Positions 8,127 through 15,613 of a stretch of DNA of 64,000 nucleotides are shown in pieces. The stretch's first letter is position 1. Each line of letters opens with the position of its first letter. The stretch comes from Arthrobacter koreensis (GTDB taxonomy: Bacteria; Actinomycetota; Actinomycetes; Actinomycetales; Micrococcaceae). The position numbers and the translations under genes were made by a program. The stretch lies in contig NZ_WACG01000001.1 of NCBI RefSeq assembly GCF_009193255.1, forward strand, positions 1,116,001 to 1,180,000, in the 5' to 3' direction. The notes under the pieces are model-generated. The model saw nothing but the letters and a program-made list of their open reading frames with translations, was not told the DNA's origin and ran no database searches.

Positions 8127-9353
8127 TTAGTCCGCCGCAGCCAGCTGGCCGCAGGCGCCGTCGATTTCCTTGCCGCGGGTGTCGCGGACCGTGGTGGGAA
8201 CGCCGGCGTCGATCAGGGTGTCGATGAACTCCTGGATCACCTCGGGTTCCGGGGAGGTCCAGATGGAGCCCGGGGTGGGGTTCAGCGGAATAGGGTTCAC
8301 GTGGACCCAGCCGCGGCCGCGCGAGTTGAGCTTCTTCGCCAGCAGCGCCGCCCGCCACGGGTGGTCGTTCATGTCCTTGATCAGCGCGTACTCGATGGAG
8401 ACCCGGCGGCCGGTGGTGCGGTAGTAGTGGTAAGCGGCGTCGAGCGCCTCGTCCACCTTCCAGCGGCTGTTGACCGGAATCAGGTCATCACGCAGCTCGT
8501 CGTCCGGTGCGTGCAGGCTCAGCGCGAAAGTGACCGGAATGTTCTCCTCGGCCAGCTTCTTGATCGCCGGCACCAGGCCCACGGTGGAGACCGTGATGTT
8601 GCGGGCGCTCATGCCCAGGCCCTCGGGAGCCTCGGCCGCCATGCGGTGCACGGCGTTCATCACGCGCTTGTAGTTGGCCAGCGGTTCGCCCATGCCCATG
8701 AAGACAATGTTGGTGACGCGCTCGGCGTCGTGCCCGCCGTCGCGGCGCTTGCCGCCCAGGCCGCCCTCGGCGATGACCCGGTTCGCTTGGACAATCTGGT
8801 CCAGGATTTCCGCGGTGGACATGTTGCGGGTCAGCCCGGCCTGACCGGTGGCGCAGAACGGGCAGTTCATGCCGCAGCCGCACTGGCTGGACACACAGAG
8901 CGTGATCCGGCCCGGGTAGCGCATCAGCACCGACTCGACGAGCGAACCGTCGAATAGCCGCCACAGGAACTTGATGGTGTCACCGTTGTCCGTGGTGAGG
9001 CGCTTCACCTCGGTGAGCAGGGTAGGGAACATCTCCTTGACCAGCTCATCGCGGCGCTCCTTGGGGAGGTCGCTCATTTTCTCGGGATCGGTGGTGTAGT
9101 GCTGGAAGTAGTGCACCGAGAGCTGCTTGGCGCGGAATCCGGGCAGCCCCAGGGACTTGAGCTTCTCCTGCCGTTCGGCAAGCGTCAGGTCAGCGAGGTG
9201 CTCCGGGGGCTGGGAAACCCGCGGGGACTTGAACTGCAGCAGGGGCCGGCCGTCGGGCTCCTTGGCCTGCTCCCAGCCTTCGGTTGCGGGACGCACCTGC
9301 GGCTTGTCGCCGGGTACGCTCAGGGCAGCTGGGGAAGTTTTGGGGGAAGTCAT
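8127..9353 (-). CDS. rlmN: Dual-specificity 23S rRNA/tRNA (adenine C2) methyltransferase RlmN
   Basis: The product has about 408 residues. The radical-SAM CX3CX2C cluster motif is in SQCGCGMNCPFCATGQAGLT. The family also shows GMGEPLANYKRVM, SLHAPDDELRDDLIPVN and the C-terminal TVRDTRGKEIDGACGQLA, which holds the catalytic cysteine. RlmN methylates A2503 of 23S rRNA and A37 of certain tRNAs, which supports decoding accuracy. The start at 9353 is preferred for resemblance to relatives, but 9362 is also possible because GGAAGG lies very close to the 9353 ATG. It converges on purB and diverges from the GNAT gene. Confidence 0.95.
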   Translation of the reverse strand: MTSPKTSPAALSVPGDKPQVRPATEGWEQAKEPDGRPLLQFKSPRVSQPPEHLADLTLAERQEKLKSLGLPGFRAKQLSVHYFQHYTTDPEKMSDLPKERRDELVKEMFPTLLTEVKRLTTDNGDTIKFLWRLFDGSLVESVLMRYPGRITLCVSSQCGCGMNCPFCATGQAGLTRNMSTAEILDQIVQANRVIAEGGLGGKRRDGGHDAERVTNIVFMGMGEPLANYKRVMNAVHRMAAEAPEGLGMSARNITVSTVGLVPAIKKLAEENIPVTFALSLHAPDDELRDDLIPVNSRWKVDEALDAAYHYYRTTGRRVSIEYALIKDMNDHPWRAALLAKKLNSRGRGWVHVNPIPLNPTPGSIWTSPEPEVIQEFIDTLIDAGVPTTVRDTRGKEIDGACGQLAAAD

Positions 9354-9483
9354 CCCTTCCATTTTGACATGTATTGGAAAATCGTGTTTTTGGCTTAGCC
9401 CAGTTCTCACACAGCGGAAACACGGGCGAAATCCGGGCTTCGTAGATTGAGGTGAACCAGTTCCGCAGGCCCAGGAGGTTCAC

Positions 9484-10002
9484 GTGTTCCCGCTACCCCC
9501 GAACCTCTATATCCGGGAGGTGCCCTGGTCCAACCCGGTGGGCACTGACCTGCGGAGGGCGCAGCAGGCCGAGCTGGACTCCCGCTACGGAAGCCCGGAC
9601 CATGACCCGTCCCCGCCTACCGAAGCGGACACGGCGGTGTTCGTGATCGCCTACGAACGAAGTTCGGGGCAGCCGCTGGGGTGTGGGGGGCTCCGGCGGC
9701 TGGACTGTTCCACGGCCGAGGTGAAGCGGATCTACGTGCTGCCGTACGCCCGCGGGTCAGGCGTGGCGACGGCAATCCTCTCTTCCCTGGAGTTCCGTGC
9801 CCGCGCCGCCGGGTTCGGTGCCGTCACCGCGGAGGCAGGCTCGGCCCAGTCCGACGGGAAGCGGTTCTATGCCCAGGCCGGCTATGCCGAGGTGCCGAAC
9901 TTCGGCCCGTACAAGGACCTGCCGTATTCAACGTGCTTTGCCAAGGTGATTGAACCCGGGGTGCGTTCCACTGAGCTGAGCGCTTCCTTCAAGGTGTCCT
10001 AG
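9484..10002 (+). CDS. GNAT family N-acetyltransferase
   Basis: The product has 172 residues. The acetyl-CoA-binding motif A is VKRIYVLPYARGSGVATAIL. The family C-terminal part follows (FYAQAGYAEVPNFGPYKDLP). The GTG start has a good AGGAGG site six bases upstream. It likely acetylates a small amine or amino acid; the substrate cannot be read from sequence. Its TAG stop shares the palindromic CTAG with the stop codon of the convergent DUF1295 gene at 9999-10002. Confidence 0.88.
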   Translation: MFPLPPNLYIREVPWSNPVGTDLRRAQQAELDSRYGSPDHDPSPPTEADTAVFVIAYERSSGQPLGCGGLRRLDCSTAEVKRIYVLPYARGSGVATAILSSLEFRARAAGFGAVTAEAGSAQSDGKRFYAQAGYAEVPNFGPYKDLPYSTCFAKVIEPGVRSTELSASFKVS

Positions 10003-10814
10003 CCGGCTTCGAGGGGACGGGAGGAACCGCGCTGAGGCAGCGGAATGATGGGTGAGGTCCGCCGCTGGTACTCGGCGTAGGCAGGGTACCGGCTGGCCGA
10101 GATACTTTCCGTGAACACCGTGGAGCCGGCGAAAAGCAGGGTCAGCAGCACGGGTCCGGCCAGGGTCCAGTGCAGCCAGGAACCGGAGGCAGTGACGGCG
10201 AATCCGTAGAACAGCCACCATTGGGCCTGTTCAAAGAAGAAGTTTGGGTGGCGCGAATAGCGGAACAGCCCGGTCTGCACAAAGCCCTGCCCGGCTTCCC
10301 TTCCGGGAGCACGCTTTTTTAGCTGCTGGTAGCTCCACTGCTGCTGGTCCGCAGTGGCTTCCCCCGCCAGCGCTGCCACGAACAGGGCAGCGAGCGCCCA
10401 GTCCCAGGCTCCCAGCGGTCCCGGATTCTGGAACACCGTCAGCGCCGGAAGCGTGATCAGCCAGATGATTACGTTCTGGTAGATGCTGATGAATCCCAGG
10501 TTGAACAACTGGAACTGCCACGGCCGCAGCCTGCCGCGCAGGATCGCCCACCGGTAGTCTTCCCCACCGGGCGCGTAGCCTCCCTTGCGGGCGAAGTTGA
10601 AGGTCAGCCTCGCGCCCCACAGGGTCACCAGCACTGCCATGAGCACCAGCCGCGGTTCCATGTCCGACGCCGCTGCGAACACCCAGACGTACGCCACGGG
10701 GACGATCGACCAGATTCGGTCCGTCCACGAGTACTCCCGCGTGATCAGGGACAGGATCCACGTTGCGGCGGTGACCACAACGAAAATCCACAGACACACA
10801 AGAACCGGGTCCAT
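9999..10814 (-). CDS. DUF1295 membrane protein (steroid 5-alpha-reductase-like fold)
   Basis: The 271-residue integral membrane protein has about six to seven hydrophobic segments. The DUF1295/isoprenylcysteine-methyltransferase-like C-terminal signature is FRYSRHPNFFFEQAQWWLFY, and SASRYPAYAEYQRRTSPIIP lies near the end. Family members resemble NADPH-dependent steroid reductases, but bacterial substrates are largely unknown. No clear partner gene is present: upstream is a nucleoside deaminase on the same strand, 83 bp away. Confidence is high for the family and low for the reaction. Confidence 0.87.
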   Translation of the reverse strand: MDPVLVCLWIFVVVTAATWILSLITREYSWTDRIWSIVPVAYVWVFAAASDMEPRLVLMAVLVTLWGARLTFNFARKGGYAPGGEDYRWAILRGRLRPWQFQLFNLGFISIYQNVIIWLITLPALTVFQNPGPLGAWDWALAALFVAALAGEATADQQQWSYQQLKKRAPGREAGQGFVQTGLFRYSRHPNFFFEQAQWWLFYGFAVTASGSWLHWTLAGPVLLTLLFAGSTVFTESISASRYPAYAEYQRRTSPIIPLPQRGSSRPLEAG

Positions 10815-10897
10815 TCTTGGAGGATACGGCTCCTGCAGCCCGGGCGGGACCCCCGGACGGCCTGACGGACGCCGGAGGCCCTGACCCGGCGCCGGAC

Positions 10898-11368
10898 TTA
10901 GTAGTCGATGCGCGACGCCGCTGCGGTCCAGGCGTCAAACGGCGCGTTGCGGGTCTCCCCGGAGAGCTGGCTCACGGGCATTGACCGCTTTTCGACGGGA
11001 GTTTCGAAGTACTCGTAGAAGAGGGCGTCGTCGAAGCCCGCTGCGGCGGCGTCGTGCCGGTCCGCAGCGTAGACCACCCGGTCGATGCGCGCCCACAGCG
11101 CCGAGGCCAGGCACATGGGGCACGGCTCGCAGCTCGTGTAGAGCACGGCACCGCTGAGGTCGAAGGTTTTCAGGGCTGCGCACGCGTTGCGGATGGCCGT
11201 GACTTCCGCGTGCGCGGTGGGATCATTGTTGGCGGTAACCCGGTTGACGCCGTCGAACGCCTGTCCGTCCGCGGTAACGATGACGGCGCCGAACGGCCCT
11301 CCGCTGTCTGCAACGTTGGCTGTGGCCAGCTCGATGGCCCGGGAAAGATATGCGGCGTCTGAATTCAT
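10898..11368 (-). CDS. Nucleoside/nucleobase deaminase (CDA superfamily)
   Basis: The product has 156 residues. The zinc-binding and catalytic motifs are TAHAEVTAIRNACAAL (His and the proton-shuttling Glu) and SCEPCPMCLASALWARID (PCxxC). This layout fits guanine deaminase or the tRNA adenosine deaminase/cytosine deaminase group. The C-terminal residues (ETPVEKRSMPVSQL) look closer to guanine-deaminase-like proteins than to TadA. A purine-rich AGGGGGC ribosome-binding site is present. It likely functions in purine salvage or degradation. It sits divergent from the SMP-30 gene. Confidence 0.85.
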   Translation of the reverse strand: MNSDAAYLSRAIELATANVADSGGPFGAVIVTADGQAFDGVNRVTANNDPTAHAEVTAIRNACAALKTFDLSGAVLYTSCEPCPMCLASALWARIDRVVYAADRHDAAAAGFDDALFYEYFETPVEKRSMPVSQLSGETRNAPFDAWTAAASRIDY

Positions 11369-11543
11369 GGGAACTGCCCCCTGCGATCAAGGCCCCGGCG
11401 GTCTCTCCGGCCGGGAAATGCCAGGTAGTTAGCACCGGCCGGTGCCCGCCTTCGCAGAACTGAGATTAGCACCACGCCCGCCGGCCGGCGCAGGCGGGTC
11501 CGGTAGATTACTCCAACACGTGCAACTCCCCGGAAAGGCAGGC

Positions 11544-12359
11544 ATGGACCAGACGATGTGGACACCGGTCAGCACGCACGCACTTCAGCTCGGCGAAGGG
11601 CTGCGTCGCACGGCCGGCGGTGCCCGGTGGGTGGACCTCGTGAACGGGGAGCTTTATGCGTGGGAGCCGGGGAGTGACGTTCCCGTGCTCACCCACAGCC
11701 TTCCGCAGCCGTTGGGTTTTGCCGAGGAGGATGCAGCGGGGCGGCTGATCGGCGCTGCGGGCACCGGCATCGTCGAGCTGCTGCCCGACGGCACGGCGGT
11801 TCCGCTGGCGGACACGGACCTGGACCCGGCACGCTACCGCGTCAACGACGGCGCTTTTGCGCCGGACGGGTCCCTCTGGTTCGGCACCATGGTGCACGAC
11901 GGCTCGGAGCCCGACGGCGCCCTCTGGCGCTGGGACCCGGTGGGCGGCGGCGTCGTGCGCCTGCGCAGCGGCATCCCCATTCCCAACGGGCCGGTGTTTC
12001 TGCCGGACGGGCACGGCGTGCTGGTGTCCGATACCGATGATGGGGTCATCCTCCGGACAACGACGGCGGACCCCGGCGCTGCGGAGGTCTTCGCCCGGGT
12101 GCCCGAGGGGAACCCGGACGGGATGCATGTGGACCCTTACGGCCGGATCTGGAGTGCGGTATGGGGCGCGTCGCGACTGGACGTCTACTCCGGCGACGGC
12201 GAACGGCTCGCGTCCGTGCCCGTACCGGCCCGGCAGCCCACCAGCGTGCTGGTGCTCGGCGACCGGGTGCTGGTCACCAGCGCCGCCACGGGCCTCTCCG
12301 ATCCTGGTCCGCTGGACGGCTACACCCTCACGGCCTCCCTGTCCGAGCTGCTGGCCTAA
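11544..12359 (+). CDS. SMP-30/gluconolactonase/LRE family protein
   Basis: The product has about 271 residues and forms a six-bladed beta-propeller. Metal-binding and active-site motifs are VNDGAFAPDGSLWFGTMVHD, IPNGPVFLPDGHGVLVSDT and PDGMHVDPYGRIWSAVWG, corresponding to the Glu/Asn/Asp metal ligands of the family. It probably opens a sugar lactone such as gluconolactone. The ATG at 11544 is preceded by GGAAAGGCAGGC. Upstream in-frame codons from 11442 were rejected as a GC-rich extension unlike the family. It converges on an MFS gene with shared stop bases (CTAA). Confidence 0.88.
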   Translation: MDQTMWTPVSTHALQLGEGLRRTAGGARWVDLVNGELYAWEPGSDVPVLTHSLPQPLGFAEEDAAGRLIGAAGTGIVELLPDGTAVPLADTDLDPARYRVNDGAFAPDGSLWFGTMVHDGSEPDGALWRWDPVGGGVVRLRSGIPIPNGPVFLPDGHGVLVSDTDDGVILRTTTADPGAAEVFARVPEGNPDGMHVDPYGRIWSAVWGASRLDVYSGDGERLASVPVPARQPTSVLVLGDRVLVTSAATGLSDPGPLDGYTLTASLSELLA

Positions 12360-13594
12360 TCCCGGCGGGCACCGCCGACGAACCTGGCGCGTCCGGCCAG
12401 GAAGCCCATGCCCGCCGCCGCGGCTCCCACCAGCAGGAACATCACCGCTGCGGGTGTGAAGGAACCGGAGGCCGTGTGCAGGATGCCCACGAGCAGGGTT
12501 CCGGAGGAGCCCACACCGTACCCGACGCACTGCATCATGCCGGAGACGCGGGCCGCGGTGTCGGCGTCGTGGGTGCGCAGCACGATCATGGTCAGCGCCA
12601 GCGCGGTGAGGCTGCCCTGCCCGACGCCAAGCATCACCGCCCAGAGCCACACCAGCTCCAGGGGGCCAAGGATGGTGAGGGCGAAGCCGGCGCCCGTGAG
12701 AAGCGCGATGAAGGCATTGAGCCAGGCCTGGCTGCGCAGCCGCGCTGCCAGCGGAGGTGCGAGGAAGGAACCGAGGACCTGCACCACGATCGAGCCGGCC
12801 ACCACGTAGCCGGCGGCGGCTCCGTCGATGCCGCGTTCGCGCAGGATCGGGGCCAGCCACGCGAAGACACTGAAGGACGTCATGGCCTGCAGGGCCATAA
12901 AACCCGTGATCTGCCAGGCGAGGGCTGAGCGCCAGACCGAGGGACCGGCGTCGGCTGCGCTGTCCGCCGGGGTGCGGCCGCGCCGCAGGGCCAGCGGCGC
13001 GAACAGAACCACGACGAGCGCCGCCGGCAGGGTCCAGAACGCCAGTGCGTCCTGCCAGGAGCCGGTGGCCTGCAGCAGGGGCTGGGTGAATCCGGCGCCG
13101 AGCGCGGCGGCAGCGCAGATCGAGCCTGTGTACAGGCCGCTCATCAGGCCCAGCCGGTGCTGGAAATCGCGCTTGACCAGGGTCGGCAGCAGGACGTTGA
13201 CGACGCCGATGCCAGCACCGGCGGCGATGGTCCCGGCGGCCATGGCGGTGAAGTCGCCGGTGCCGCGGACGGCGAGTCCTGCGGTCAGGACCACCATCGC
13301 GGCGAGGATAGTGCGTTCGATGCCCACCTTACGGGCCAGCACGGGCGCCGCCGGGGCCGCCAGGCCCAGTAACAGCACCGGACCGGTGGTGAGCACGCTG
13401 ACCAGAGCCGCGGGCATGCCGGAGGCCGCGGTGAGCTCGGGCAGGATGGCGGAGAAGCTGGAGAAGACAGTGCGCAGGTTCAGGCCGATGAGCACAATGC
13501 AGACGGCCAGCAGGATGCCGGCGCGGCTCCGGGACGGGCCCTGCGGCGGGGCTGCCTGCTCCGGTGCCTGGACGGCTGTGACGGTATTGCCCAT
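12356..13594 (-). CDS. MFS transporter, CynX/NimT-like
   Basis: The product has about 412 residues with twelve predicted membrane segments. The early segment VCIVLIGLNLRTVFSSFSAI followed by LLGLAAPAAPVLARKVGIER is characteristic of the CynX/NimT (cyanate/2-nitroimidazole) branch of the major facilitator superfamily. It probably exports or imports a small organic compound. The start at 13594 has an excellent GGAGAGGACACC leader. The region just upstream holds a 56-bp palindromic repeat, so the promoter must lie within a short stretch or read through from the next MFS gene. Confidence 0.85.
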   Translation of the reverse strand: MGNTVTAVQAPEQAAPPQGPSRSRAGILLAVCIVLIGLNLRTVFSSFSAILPELTAASGMPAALVSVLTTGPVLLLGLAAPAAPVLARKVGIERTILAAMVVLTAGLAVRGTGDFTAMAAGTIAAGAGIGVVNVLLPTLVKRDFQHRLGLMSGLYTGSICAAAALGAGFTQPLLQATGSWQDALAFWTLPAALVVVLFAPLALRRGRTPADSAADAGPSVWRSALAWQITGFMALQAMTSFSVFAWLAPILRERGIDGAAAGYVVAGSIVVQVLGSFLAPPLAARLRSQAWLNAFIALLTGAGFALTILGPLELVWLWAVMLGVGQGSLTALALTMIVLRTHDADTAARVSGMMQCVGYGVGSSGTLLVGILHTASGSFTPAAVMFLLVGAAAAGMGFLAGRARFVGGARRD

Positions 13595-13677
13595 GGTGTC
13601 CTCTCCCCGAGGACCAGCCCCGTACGTTCGCAGGACTACGCTACGAGCAACCCTGTGGCCGGACCAAACCCTCCCCT

Positions 13678-13733
13678 CGAGAGGCCAGTTACGGCTCCTT
13701 TCAGCGCTGTAATGAGCCGTAACTGGCCTCTCG
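13678..13733. repeat. 56-bp palindromic repeat, copy 1
   Basis: Two perfect 20-bp arms (13678-13697 and 13714-13733; left arm CGAGAGGCCAGTTACGGCTC) flank a 16-nt loop. The same arms and the same loop length recur at 19722-19777 and 35399-35454. The loop contains the end of the MFS gene read on the minus strand, and the right arm encodes its last residues. A chromosomal intergenic palindrome family acting as terminators, REP-like elements or protein binding sites is likely. Confidence 0.9.
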
Positions 13734-14873
13734 GTGGGAAGCCGGGGACGCTTTCCCGCGGATCCAGGCGGGAAGGACGGCGAGGACCCCGACGGCGGCC
13801 GCCAGGCCGAACGCGGGCAGCGGCGCCTGCGGCTGGAGCAGTGCACCCAGGCCTACGGATCCGGCGGCCTGGCCAACGGCGAGCGCAATAAAGAGGAATA
13901 CGGTCCCCGCGGCGCCCTGTTCCGGAAGGGTCCGAACCGCCCACACGATCAGCACGCCGCTCAGGGCGATGTAGCTGGCGCCAAAGACCGCGGCCGACGC
14001 ATAGCCCGCCGCAGGGACTGCCGGACCCGCCGCCAGAAGGAGGGTAGCGCCGGACATCAGCAGCGCCGTCGTGGTCCACGCCGTCCGCAGGCTCCATGCC
14101 TGCACAATGCTCCCGGCTGCGGCACCCAGCACCCCGAACCCGCCCAGCACCATCCAGGCAGCAATCGAGTACAGCTCATCCTCGGTACCGGAGGCCAGGA
14201 CGGTGCGGCCGAACGTCCAGACCGCGGCGCTCGACGCTCCCGCCAGGCCCGCGGCGATCAACGGGCGGCGCAGCAGCGCCAGTTCACGCAGGCCAGGCAT
14301 CCGGGGCGCAGCAGATTCCCCCCGCTCCGGGAGTGCGCGCTTCCGGTCGGAGGCGAGCGTCGCAGCGGTCGCCAGGATGACGACGGCGCCAATCACCGCC
14401 CAGCCCAACCTCCATTGCCCTGCCACCAGGATGAGCAGCACCCCGGCCGCCACCAGACCGGCGCCCGTCCCCGAATTGACGATGGCCTGGGCGTTTTCCT
14501 GCCGCCGGGCCGCCACGTTGGATTCGATCAGGCTCACGAGCCCCGGGGTCGCAAAGCCCGCCCCGGCCCCGGCGAGGACCACCGCGCCTGCGAGGACTCC
14601 CGCATTCGGGGCAGCGGCCACTCCGGCGGACCCGAGCGCTGCAGTGATCCCGGCCAGCAGCACCACCACGCGGGTCCGTGTTCCCAGCCGGGCCGCGAGC
14701 AAGGCGGCTACGCAGTAGGAGAGGAAACTTCCGGCCTGGATCATCCCGGACAGACCGGGGCCCATCTCGAAATCCTCGGCGAAGCGCGGCAGGAACAGCC
14801 CGTACCCGAACCGGGCCAGCCCGTAGGTAGCCGCGATCAGGGTCAGGCCACTGAATACCAGCTTCCACTGCAC
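13701..14873 (-). CDS. MFS transporter, YbfB/YjiJ-like
   Basis: The product has 390 residues and about twelve membrane helices. It begins LTLIAATYGLARFGYGLFLP, which is typical of the YbfB/YjiJ family. The cytoplasmic loop RKRALPERGESAAP divides the two halves. It is divergent from a TetR gene; two tandem repeats in the shared 85-bp control region suggest direct repression, so this is probably an efflux pump induced by its substrate. The last eleven residues (HREASYGSLQR) are encoded by the arm of a genomic palindromic repeat, so the native C-terminus may have been replaced. Confidence 0.87.
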   Translation of the reverse strand: MQWKLVFSGLTLIAATYGLARFGYGLFLPRFAEDFEMGPGLSGMIQAGSFLSYCVAALLAARLGTRTRVVVLLAGITAALGSAGVAAAPNAGVLAGAVVLAGAGAGFATPGLVSLIESNVAARRQENAQAIVNSGTGAGLVAAGVLLILVAGQWRLGWAVIGAVVILATAATLASDRKRALPERGESAAPRMPGLRELALLRRPLIAAGLAGASSAAVWTFGRTVLASGTEDELYSIAAWMVLGGFGVLGAAAGSIVQAWSLRTAWTTTALLMSGATLLLAAGPAVPAAGYASAAVFGASYIALSGVLIVWAVRTLPEQGAAGTVFLFIALAVGQAAGSVGLGALLQPQAPLPAFGLAAAVGVLAVLPAWIRGKASPASHREASYGSLQR

Positions 14874-14895
14874 TGCGGGCTCCCGCCTTTCGAAT

Positions 14896-14931
14896 CAGAA
14901 CGATCGTTACAGTCAAACAGAACTATCGTTA
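14896..14931. promoter_or_regulatory. Tandem operator between MFS and TetR genes
   Basis: Two near-identical 14-bp sites are spaced 22 bp apart: CAGAACGATCGTTA (14896-14909) and CAGAACTATCGTTA (14918-14931). Each contains an AAC(G/T)ATCGTT palindrome. Two helical turns between centres put two dimers on the same DNA face, as in many TetR operators. The element lies in the 85-bp gap between the divergent starts, so it can control both genes. Confidence 0.7.
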
Positions 14932-14958
14932 TGGAACAAGGCTGGCTAGAGTTGGCGC

Positions 14959-15528
14959 ATGACCACCGGCCAGAAAGTCCCGGCCCGCGAGCGGCTGCTC
15001 GCGGCAGCGGAAGAAGTGTTCTTCGACCGAGGCATCCGTGCCACGGGCGTGGACGAGGTGCTCAGCACCGCCAAGGTGTCCGCCGCCAGCCTCTACACGC
15101 ATTTCGGCAGCAAGGACGGTCTCGTTGCGGAGGCCCTGCGCGTCCGGCTCGCCGAGTGGCAGTCCGTGTGGGACGAGTGCGCAGTGAGGGCCGGCAACGA
15201 CCTGGAACGGCTGCTGTCCGTCTTCGATGCACTGGCCGCCTTCCGTGCCCGGCAACCGGCGGCCCGGTGGTGCGCCTTCCTCTCCACTGCCACGGAGCTC
15301 CCGGACGCCGGGGATGAAATCGCCGCCGTCCTCGCCGCTGATACCGCTTTGCTGACCGAGAGGCTGCGGCACTTTGCCAAGCCGCTGGCCGGCGACCGTG
15401 CCGCGAACCTGGCGGACGACGTCGTACTGGCCTACAACGGGGCCCTGGCCGCGTACCTGCGCGGGTATCCGGCGGACCCGGTGGAGGCCGGCCGGCGGGT
15501 GGCGGCCGCCTCAGCGGCTGCCTACTAG
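14959..15528 (+). CDS. TetR family transcriptional regulator
   Basis: The product has 189 residues. The N-terminal helix-turn-helix is ATGVDEVLSTAKVSAASLYTHFGSKDGLVAEAL, ending with the family-typical YTHFGSKDGL. The C-terminal ligand domain is about 130 residues long, with no recognised ligand. It is transcribed away from the MFS gene with a shared tandem operator, the standard arrangement for a repressor of an efflux pump that also controls itself. A 60-bp palindrome separates its stop from the convergent GMC oxidoreductase gene. Confidence 0.9.
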   Translation: MTTGQKVPARERLLAAAEEVFFDRGIRATGVDEVLSTAKVSAASLYTHFGSKDGLVAEALRVRLAEWQSVWDECAVRAGNDLERLLSVFDALAAFRARQPAARWCAFLSTATELPDAGDEIAAVLAADTALLTERLRHFAKPLAGDRAANLADDVVLAYNGALAAYLRGYPADPVEAGRRVAAASAAAY

Positions 15529-15545
15529 CCCGCCCCGCCCAGCCC

Positions 15546-15605
15546 ATCGAGATGACAGAAACTGCCCGTATGAGCGCTCATACGGGCAGTTTCTGTGATC
15601 TCGAT
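15546..15605. terminator. 60-bp near-perfect palindrome between convergent genes
   Basis: Arms of 30 bp (15546-15575 and 15576-15605) match with a single mismatch and no loop. It starts 18 bp after the tetR stop and ends 9 bp before the GMC stop, so it can fold in both transcripts and probably ends both. Its sequence differs from the 56-bp repeat family, although both begin CGAGA and end TCTCG or ATCTCG. Confidence 0.7.
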
Positions 15606-15613
15606 TTGAAGGC

